Shown here: piece by piece, positions 23,737-29,489 of the stretch | How positions within the stretch are numbered: the stretch's first letter is position 1 | How the letters are laid out: the number at the start of each line of letters is the position of its first letter | Assembly (NCBI GenBank): GCA_048173955.1 | Contig: DBEYOB010000101.1 | Location: forward strand, 1 to 29,489 | From: CAZUFB01 sp048173955 | GTDB lineage: Bacteria; Actinomycetota; Coriobacteriia; Coriobacteriales; UMGS124 | DNA: 29,489 nucleotides | Direction: 5' to 3' | Position numbers and translations under genes: made by a program | Notes under the pieces: generated by a model | Seen by the model: only the letters and a program-made list of their open reading frames with translations | Databases searched by the model: none | Told to the model about the DNA's origin: nothing

Positions 23737-23820
23737 CGACGACCGACCTTTCGCTGTTCTGATGCGCACGATGCGGCGGGGGGTCATCCGGCCGCCCCGG
23801 CCGCCGATCCGCCGCGGTCG

Positions 23821-23826
23821 ATGATA
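23821..23826 (-). promoter_or_regulatory. Possible -10 box of the endonuclease gene
   Basis: TATCAT on the minus strand, 85 bp before the start codon. Weak, no clear -35. Confidence 0.3.
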
Positions 23827-23967
23827 GCAGACGCGTGCCGCATTGGCGGAGGCTCGTGCGTCAGGCAAACCGCGGGTTGTTGGCCAAAAAGCCCGATCGT
23901 GTGCGTATGTGCGATATTGATATATACGGGCGACATTCTCCGCTCGGCTAAAACCGGGCGCTCCCTC

Positions 23968-24010
23968 TGCACAATCTTGTGCACAGCGCTTCGCGAATCC
24001 TCCATATACT
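23968..24010 (+). promoter_or_regulatory. Reductase operon promoter with palindrome TGCACAA-N2-TTGTGCA
   Basis: A perfect 16-bp palindrome (23968-23983) lies upstream of a -10 box TATACT (24005-24010), while the -35 region (CACAGC) is poor. With a start near 24017 the palindrome is centred at about -41.5, the class II position for Crp/Fnr activators. The half-site differs from the hcp sites but has the same 7-2-7 geometry. The rest of 23737-24121 has an AT-rich patch (about 23880-23940) and the leader, with no gene. Confidence 0.7.
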
Positions 24011-24121
24011 GAGGTTCAGGCACGGTGTCCGAAGGGAGCGGGCACCTGCGTCGGGGCGGGGCAGGCAGGGAGGCCGCCCGTCGCCCCGAACGGATTTCCC
24101 TAGGAGAGTTGGAGGAGGAAC

Positions 24122-26581
24122 ATGGCACATCGAGAGGCACCCGGATCGACCTCGTCGGCGTATGCGCCCGTCGAGTTCATTCGCGACGGCAAGCTTACCC
24201 GTCGCACGTTCGTTGCCGGCGCGGGATGGATCACCGTCACCTCGGCGCTCGGACTTCCCGACCTGAGCCGCAAGGCCCGCGCCGCGGAGGCCGGCGAGGC
24301 GTCCAACCCCGACGAGGGCTTCACCTACAAGAGCGCCTGCTGCACCGTCAACTGCACGTCGCGCTGCCACCTGCGCGCCCGCGTGAAGGACGACAAGATC
24401 TGGGGCGTCGTCCCCGGCGACATGCCCGGCCGCGAGGACTACGCCAACGCCTGCCTGCGCGCCATGGCCCTCGGCCAGCGCACGCAGAACGAGGACGAGC
24501 GCGTCATGTACCCCATGAAGCGCACCGGCGAGCGCGGCAGCGGCGAGTTCGAGCGCATCACCTGGGAGCAGGCCATCAGCGAGATCGCCGAGCGCATGGA
24601 GGCCACCAAGGAGCAATACGGACCCCAGAGCTGCGGCTTCTACTCGTTTACCGGCAACCTGGCCAAGTTGAGCTGGGAGGCCCCCACGCGCTTCGCCGGA
24701 ACCTACGGCGCCACGACCTTCGACATCGAGGGCATCATGGGCGACCACGGCGCGTCGATGGGCATGACGCTGACCTTCGGCACGAACCGCGGCGCGCACG
24801 ACACGCGCGACTACATGAACTCCAAGATGGTGGTCCTCTGGGGCCGCAACGTCGCCGACACGCACACCTCCGAGTACCGCTACCTGGTCAAGGCGCACGA
24901 GAACGGCGCGAAGATCGTGGTCGTCGACCCACGCCTGTGCAGCTCGGCCGCCATCGCCGACCAGTGGATCCCAATCAGGCCCCAGACCGACCCGGCGCTC
25001 GCCCTGGGCATGATGAACGTCATCATCTCCAGGGACCTGCACGCCAAGGACTGGCTGGTCAAGAACAGCAACGCCCCGTTTTTGGTGAAGGAGTCCGACG
25101 GCACGTTCCTCATGTCCGGCGAGGGCGAGGAGGCCGTCTGGCTCGTGTGGGACGAGGCGACCCAGAGCGCGCAGCCGTACAACGCCGAGGGCGTCACGGG
25201 TGCGCTGAGCGGCACGTTCGACGTCGACGGCGAGGCCTGCCGCACCGCCTTCGACCATCTGGTCGACGAGGTCTCCAAGTACACGCTCGAGTACACCTCC
25301 GAGATCACCGGCCTCGACCCCGAGGTCATCGAGACCTTCGCGATGGAGTACATCAACGCGCAGCCGGCCGGCATCCGCATGGGTCAGGGCATGCAGCGCG
25401 TCTACAACTCGCACTCGCCGTTCCGCACGGTGGCGGTGCTGGCCGCGGTGGCGGGCTACATCGGCGTCGAGGGCGGCGGCGCGTCGCATGCGGGCGGCAC
25501 GGCGTCGATTCGCTCGATCCCCGGCGTGACCGTTCCGGCGTTCAACTACGACGACTGGGCCGACACGGGCGAAAACGCCGCCAACCTCATCAAGAGCTCG
25601 ACGCTCTACGAGCAGATTGAGTCGGGCGACCCGTACCCCATCGACTTCATGTGGTTCGCGAACTCCAACTTCGTCAACATGAGTCCGGACGCGAACCGCA
25701 TCATCGAGAAGGTCCTGCCCAACATATCGACCATCGTGACGGTCGACCCCTATTGGACGTGGACGGCCAAGTACTCCGACTACGTGCTGCCGGCGTGCAA
25801 CTACTGGGAGAAGTGGGATTTCCTCGACCGCTCGCCGTTGGTGTTCTTCGGCAGCCCGGCGGTCACCCCGGCCGGCGAGAGCAAATCCGACGTCGAGATC
25901 ATGTCGCTGCTCGCCAAGGAGGTCGGTCTCGAACAGTACTGGAGCAAGACCGACGAGGAGTGGGTGCGCAGTTTCGTGAACCCCGAGCATCCCGCCTGGG
26001 AGGGCTTCGACTTCGACCAGGCCGTGGCCGACGGCATCTGGGGACGCCCCGACGGCATCTACGACTCGCAGATCGTCTATGCCGACGGGGTCTTCCCCAC
26101 GCCCTCGACCAAGTTCCAGATCTACAACGACGAGCTCGTCGAGTTCGGCGAGGAGGTCCCCTGCTACAAGCCGATGCTTGAGGACCCCGCAGGGGAGCTC
26201 GGCGCGTCCTACCCGCTCGTGTTCATCCAGTATCACGACCGCCTGAACGTGCACACCCAGCACATCCTCGTCGATTCGCTGCGCGCCGTCCAGAGCGAGC
26301 CGACGCTGCAGATGAACCCGGTCGACGCCGAGGCGCGCGGCATCGCCGACGGCGACGTGGTGCGCATCTGGAACGACCGCGGCTCCTGCAAGATGAAGGT
26401 CTTCCTCACCGAGGGCATCGTGCCCGGCGTGGTGGCCACGCAGAGCGGCTGGACGCCCGACTACACGATCGAGGGCAACTACCAGGAGCTCACGCACCTG
26501 ACCCTCAACCCCACCGAGGAGTTCATTTCGCAAACCTGCACGGCGTTCTACGACGTGCTCGTCGAGGTCGAGAAGGCGTAG
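24122..26581 (+). CDS. Tat-exported molybdopterin oxidoreductase catalytic subunit (DMSO reductase family, DmsA-like)
   Basis: An 819-residue protein, near the length of DmsA. A twin-arginine leader lies at about 26-55 (LTRRTFVAGAGWITVTSALG). The [4Fe-4S] ligands are C74, C78, C82 and C111 (CTVNCTSRC). The Mo-ligand region is IMGDHGASMG (205-214), with D208 or S212 the candidates and no Cys, as in DMSO/TMAO-type enzymes. WGRNVADTH, DPRLCSSA and the C-terminal MGD barrel (IQYHDRLNVHTQHI) are typical. It should fold with cofactor in the cytoplasm and work outside as a terminal reductase. Start ATG 24122 has GGAGGAGG. The next gene, 12 bp away, encodes its electron-transfer partner. The substrate is unknown; S-oxide, N-oxide or catechol-type reductases are all possible. 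Confidence 0.9.
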   Translation: MAHREAPGSTSSAYAPVEFIRDGKLTRRTFVAGAGWITVTSALGLPDLSRKARAAEAGEASNPDEGFTYKSACCTVNCTSRCHLRARVKDDKIWGVVPGDMPGREDYANACLRAMALGQRTQNEDERVMYPMKRTGERGSGEFERITWEQAISEIAERMEATKEQYGPQSCGFYSFTGNLAKLSWEAPTRFAGTYGATTFDIEGIMGDHGASMGMTLTFGTNRGAHDTRDYMNSKMVVLWGRNVADTHTSEYRYLVKAHENGAKIVVVDPRLCSSAAIADQWIPIRPQTDPALALGMMNVIISRDLHAKDWLVKNSNAPFLVKESDGTFLMSGEGEEAVWLVWDEATQSAQPYNAEGVTGALSGTFDVDGEACRTAFDHLVDEVSKYTLEYTSEITGLDPEVIETFAMEYINAQPAGIRMGQGMQRVYNSHSPFRTVAVLAAVAGYIGVEGGGASHAGGTASIRSIPGVTVPAFNYDDWADTGENAANLIKSSTLYEQIESGDPYPIDFMWFANSNFVNMSPDANRIIEKVLPNISTIVTVDPYWTWTAKYSDYVLPACNYWEKWDFLDRSPLVFFGSPAVTPAGESKSDVEIMSLLAKEVGLEQYWSKTDEEWVRSFVNPEHPAWEGFDFDQAVADGIWGRPDGIYDSQIVYADGVFPTPSTKFQIYNDELVEFGEEVPCYKPMLEDPAGELGASYPLVFIQYHDRLNVHTQHILVDSLRAVQSEPTLQMNPVDAEARGIADGDVVRIWNDRGSCKMKVFLTEGIVPGVVATQSGWTPDYTIEGNYQELTHLTLNPTEEFISQTCTAFYDVLVEVEKA

Positions 26582-26593
26582 GTGTAACCCATC

Positions 26594-27181
26594 ATGGCGA
26601 AGCAATACGGAATGGTCATCGACACGACGCGGTGCATGGGCTGCCAGACCTGCGTCGTGAGCTGCAAGGTCTCGAACCAGGTGCCCGGCGACATCTACTG
26701 GGGGCGCGTGGTCGGCAACGGCACCGACGCCTTCGACCGTCCGTCGGGCACGTTCCCCGACGTGCGCCTGAGCTATCTTCCCGAGCTGTGCAACCACTGC
26801 TCCAACCCCGCGTGCGTGGCGGCCTGCCCCACCGGCGCCATGCACAAGCGCGAGGAGGACGGCGTCGTGCTCGTGGACGACGAGGTGTGCATCGGTTGCG
26901 GCACCTGCGTCGAGGCGTGCCCCTACCAGATGCCCAAGCTCGACGAGGAGGCCGGCGTGTCGACCAAGTGCACGCTGTGCTACGACCGCCTGGCCGCCGG
27001 CCTCGAGCCGTGGTGCGTGCAGGCCTGTCCGGCCGAGGCGCGCATCGTGGGCGACCTGGGCGACCCCGAGAGCGAGGTCTCGCTGTATATCGCCGAAAAG
27101 GGCGCCGTGCCGATCTTCGAGGGCTACGGCACCGAGCCCAACGTGTACGTGGTGGGTCTGTCGCAGGACGCGACAGCGTAG
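26594..27181 (+). CDS. Four-cluster ferredoxin subunit (DmsB-like)
   Basis: A 195-residue protein with exactly 16 cluster cysteines in four groups: C14/17/20/24, C66/69/74/78, C99/102/105/109 and C126/129/141/145. The pattern and length are those of DmsB/PsrB/NrfC-type subunits that pass electrons to a molybdopterin partner. It has no leader of its own and would be exported bound to the Tat-bearing catalytic subunit. It starts 12 bp after the catalytic gene with a weak ribosome binding site, suggesting coupling. No membrane anchor (DmsC or NrfD type) or dedicated chaperone follows, so the quinol-side partner must be encoded elsewhere or be a soluble donor. Confidence 0.92.
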   Translation: MAKQYGMVIDTTRCMGCQTCVVSCKVSNQVPGDIYWGRVVGNGTDAFDRPSGTFPDVRLSYLPELCNHCSNPACVAACPTGAMHKREEDGVVLVDDEVCIGCGTCVEACPYQMPKLDEEAGVSTKCTLCYDRLAAGLEPWCVQACPAEARIVGDLGDPESEVSLYIAEKGAVPIFEGYGTEPNVYVVGLSQDATA

Positions 27182-27202
27182 GGCCGGCTTACGTTAGGCG
27201 AT

Positions 27203-27238
27203 CATGCGCCCGGATCGCGGACGTCGACCGGGCGCATG
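27203..27238. terminator. Hairpin after the reductase operon
   Basis: A perfect 11-bp stem CATGCGCCCGG (27203-27213) with CCGGGCGCATG (27228-27238), 22 bp past the stop codon and between convergent genes. No T-run follows. The next 100 bp contain two GC-rich imperfect repeats of about 40 bp (around 27271-27350) and no gene. Confidence 0.6.
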
Positions 27239-27345
27239 CAGCCGCGGGGTTCGGGCCATCGGCCCGGGCCCCGCGGGCCTTGTGCGGACCTCGTGGGGCG
27301 TGCACGGATCCTGCGGGCCCTGCCGGACCCCGCGGGGCGCGGCCG

Positions 27346-27930
27346 CTACAGCAGGCCGTCGAGCGCGGCGATGGCCTCGTCGACGATGCGGGGCGCGTCG
27401 TCCGGCACGATGTCGAGCCCGTCGGCCGCCACGAGCCGCACGTTGGGAATCTGGCATTCCATCTGCGCGAACGCCCGGACCGACTCGAAGCCGAAGTTGC
27501 GGCCTTCGAGCTGGGCGCCGCTCGTGGTGACGTAGTAGAGGTCGGTCGCGCGGCAGTAGCTCTCGGTCGTGCCGTCGGGACGGAACCGGTAGGCGATGCC
27601 GATGACGTCGATTGCCTCGAGATAGGCCTTGAACTTGGCGGGATAGGTGAACAGCCAGTACGGCACTGAGAACACCACGACGTCGGCGTCGCGGAACTGG
27701 CGGGCGAGCGCGAAGTCGTCGGCCTCGGTGTCGCCGGCGGCGATGAGGGCGTAGCGGCGGTTGAGCAGCTCCGAGTCGAGCGGAGCGATGTCGAGCCCCT
27801 CGAGCACGAGCTCCTCGACCTCCAGGTCGGGCTCGCGCGCGATGAGCCGTTCGAGCAGGGCGCGGGTGAGGCGCTCGGTGCGCGACGTCGCACGGTTGAC
27901 GTTGGCGTTGACGAGCAGGAGCCTTCTCAT
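27346..27930 (-). CDS. Flavodoxin-fold NAD(P)H oxidoreductase, AzoR-like
   Basis: A 194-residue protein of the FMN-dependent NADH-azoreductase/quinone reductase family. It begins with the strand and phosphate-binding loop (LLLVNANVNRATSRTERLTRALLERL); VVFSVPYWLFTYPAKFKAYLEAIDVIG contains the flavin-contacting PYW segment typical of AzoR, followed by YVTTSGAQ. It is cytoplasmic and probably reduces quinones or azo compounds with two-electron transfer. ATG 27930 has AGAAAGGGA. It starts 24 bp after the end of the GH25 gene in the same direction, so the two may be co-transcribed, although their functions are not obviously linked. Confidence 0.87.
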   Translation of the reverse strand: MRRLLLVNANVNRATSRTERLTRALLERLIAREPDLEVEELVLEGLDIAPLDSELLNRRYALIAAGDTEADDFALARQFRDADVVVFSVPYWLFTYPAKFKAYLEAIDVIGIAYRFRPDGTTESYCRATDLYYVTTSGAQLEGRNFGFESVRAFAQMECQIPNVRLVAADGLDIVPDDAPRIVDEAIAALDGLL

Positions 27931-27954
27931 GGAATCCCTTTCTACAATCCCTGG

Positions 27955-29115
27955 CTATTCCACCAGGAACCGGATGTTCAGGTCGACCCAGCCGGCCGAG
28001 GTCGGGATGCCGCTCACGGTCCCGTTTTCGGTGTACTGCCACATCACGTAGTCGGCCTCTGCCGTGGGTGCGTCGGTCTCGTACTCGGCGAGCCACACGT
28101 CGTAGCCCGCCAGCTCGCCGGTGAGGTCGAGCTTGGCGAGGTCGTGCTGGTTGCCGTAGATCATGGGAGTGTGGCCGGCGCGCTCGATCTCCTGGCAGAA
28201 GGCGACGGCGTTTTCGGTGAGCTGGCTGTTCGATATGCCGTCGGTGCGCGCGACGTCGCCGTTGGTGATGGGCTCCTGGTCGAACGCGATGGGGTAGTCG
28301 AGCTCGACGCCGACCTGCTCGAGCTGGTCGAGCACGTAGCGTGCCTCTTCGCGCGCCTCGTCGGCGGAGATCGCCTGGGAGAAGAAGTAGACGCCGACTT
28401 TGAGGCCGGCCTCCTTCGCCCCGACGATGTTGTCGAGGAAGTAGCTGTCGAGCACGATGGTGCCCTCCGGCCCGTAGCCGCGGTATCCGAGGCGGATCAT
28501 CGCGAAGTCGACGCCGCTTGCCTTGACGGTCTGCCAGTCGATGGCGCCGTCGTGCTCCGAGACGTCGACGCCCGCCTCGGAGGCGAGCTGGCCGTCGACG
28601 TAGTAGGCGAGCATGCCGTTGCTGAGCGTCGCGAGGTTGTTCCAGTCATAGGGGCAGACCCACTCGGCGGGGACGGGTTCGGTCTCAACCTGGTGCACCA
28701 GGCTGCAGGTCCGCACGCCGAGCACGACGACGGTGGCGACGAGCGCCACCACGAGCAGCGCGAGAGTCAGGAGGAACCAGCGGGGGACGGCGACGCGCGC
28801 AACGTCCCGGCTGCGGGCGGGTTCGGCCCTGCGCACGGCGGCGCCCCCGCGCGTTCTCGCCCGTGAGGACGGGTTGGCGTCGCGCAGGGTCCTGCTCTGC
28901 TCGAACGAGGTCGTGTGCGGGGGCTGGCTGGGATGCTGCCCGGTGGCGTGCGGATTCGGCAAGGGGCCGGGCAAAGGGTCGGGCGACGGGCTGGGAAGGG
29001 GGCCAGTTTGGCCGGTCTGCTGCGGCTCGGGGTTTTCTGCCGGGCGCTGTTCGCCCGAGGGACGGTGTGCGTTCGAAGGGTGTTGCGTGCTTGAAGGGCG
29101 TTCTTGATCGGACAT
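27955..29115 (-). CDS. Membrane-anchored GH25 muramidase (lysozyme)
   Basis: A 386-residue protein. Residues 1-105 are a Pro/Gln/Ser-rich, disordered cytoplasmic part; one transmembrane helix spans about 111-134 (WFLLTLALLVVALVATVVVLGV). From about 180 it is a GH25 domain: GVDVSEHDGAIDWQTVKASGVDFAMIRLGYRGY with D184, KVGVYFFSQA, and YPIAFDQEP with the catalytic pair D279/E281, then MIYGNQHD and the closing WVDLNIRF. It should cleave peptidoglycan outside the cell, in wall remodelling or division. Start ATG 29115 follows AGGAAGG at long spacing (about 12). The long disordered N-terminal part is unusual for secreted lysozymes. A possible -10 box (GATAAT on the minus strand, 29196-29201) lies upstream. 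Confidence 0.88.
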   Translation of the reverse strand: MSDQERPSSTQHPSNAHRPSGEQRPAENPEPQQTGQTGPLPSPSPDPLPGPLPNPHATGQHPSQPPHTTSFEQSRTLRDANPSSRARTRGGAAVRRAEPARSRDVARVAVPRWFLLTLALLVVALVATVVVLGVRTCSLVHQVETEPVPAEWVCPYDWNNLATLSNGMLAYYVDGQLASEAGVDVSEHDGAIDWQTVKASGVDFAMIRLGYRGYGPEGTIVLDSYFLDNIVGAKEAGLKVGVYFFSQAISADEAREEARYVLDQLEQVGVELDYPIAFDQEPITNGDVARTDGISNSQLTENAVAFCQEIERAGHTPMIYGNQHDLAKLDLTGELAGYDVWLAEYETDAPTAEADYVMWQYTENGTVSGIPTSAGWVDLNIRFLVE

Positions 29116-29254
29116 GGTGGACGCGGCCTTCCTGAATCTCGGGTGCGGGTCGACATCGGCGGGCGGGTGTCGCCTGCCGGGTCTCTCGGTTTCCCATTAT
29201 CCATCAAAGGCGATGGCGTTTTGGCCGTGCCTGCCAGGTTTTGAGGGGTCACCT

Positions 29255-29436
29255 GCTGAAAAACCGTCTTGCTGAGTAAGCGCGGCGGCCTATGATGCGA
29301 GGAATACCGTGTTACTGACTATCGAGTTTTTCATACTGGCTGGTGGATGGCTCTGCGTCTGCCGCTCAGTGGTTATCCATACAACTGAAAGAGAAGACGG
29401 TGCTTGCGGGCTTGCTCAGCAAGGCACTTTTTTAGC
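29255..29436. repeat. Inverted-repeat element D (182 bp) near the window end
   Basis: Ends at 29255-29281 and 29410-29436 are 27-bp inverted repeats with about five mismatches; the shared core reads CTCAGCAAG on the outward strand, followed by a T-run. On the plus strand the right end is a small hairpin CTTGC-TCA-GCAAG, then GCAC and TTTTTT, which looks like an intrinsic terminator. The region is less GC-rich than the genes, and 29116-29489 contains no convincing coding sequence. Like element A, both ends have outward-facing T-runs. It may be a mobile remnant or an RNA gene with terminator. Confidence 0.5.
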
Positions 29437-29489
29437 GAGTGCTCCCTTGAAATCTGGAAGCCGCCACTGATTTATTTAGAAAAATGTTT

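Noticed and set aside
23948..26845. A 965-codon minus-strand open frame opposite the DmsA-like gene
   Set aside because: It has no recognisable domain and covers the promoter and both real genes of the reductase operon.
29440..29489. The start of another gene at the window edge
   Set aside because: Only 50 bases remain, with no start codon, ribosome binding site and frame together.

Overview
The window is GC-rich bacterial DNA from a probably anaerobic actinobacterium. The gene set resembles Coriobacteriia of the Eggerthellaceae type: Tat-exported flavoprotein reductases, several molybdopterin enzymes, a periplasmic c-type cytochrome, selenocysteine machinery and a hybrid cluster protein. 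The taxon is inferred from gene content and base composition only. Recurrent -10 boxes of the form TACAAT precede many genes on both strands.

Left part (1-5.8 kb). The end of selB is followed by a selenocysteine tRNA with its own promoter, a small DUF3343 protein (putative Se/S carrier-like) and an overlapping cytoplasmic molybdopterin oxidoreductase. A Crp/Fnr-type regulator and the hybrid cluster protein Hcp are divergently transcribed from a region with two perfect TGTTGTA-N2-TACAACA palindromes, a likely redox or nitrosative stress module.

Middle (5.8-14.8 kb). A GT8 glycosyltransferase is followed by an 840 bp non-coding stretch holding an AT-rich inverted-repeat element and a 35-bp tandem array. 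Next come a Tat-exported FAD reductase with a divergent TetR-family regulator. A three-gene minus-strand operon follows: a secreted triheme cytochrome fused to a sulfite-oxidase-like Mo domain, a heme-less paralogue of the Mo domain, and a separate paralogue of the Ig-like dimerisation domain. A NimA-like flavin protein is divergent to it.

Right part (15-29.5 kb). This contains a CNNM/CBS membrane protein, a GT4-type glycosyltransferase, an Rpn-like nuclease, a zincin-like metallopeptidase, a CpXC protein, a DUF362 ferredoxin, a lipoprotein endonuclease, a Tat-exported DMSO-reductase-family catalytic subunit with its four-cluster ferredoxin subunit (no membrane anchor follows), a flavodoxin-fold oxidoreductase and a GH25 muramidase. 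A 16-bp palindrome sits at about -41.5 of the inferred reductase promoter.

The theme is anaerobic respiration and redox metabolism with dedicated regulators. The least explained parts are the split sulfite-oxidase paralogue, the DUF3343/molybdoenzyme pair next to selB-selC, and four intergenic elements (about 165-240 bp) bounded by long but mutually different inverted repeats.
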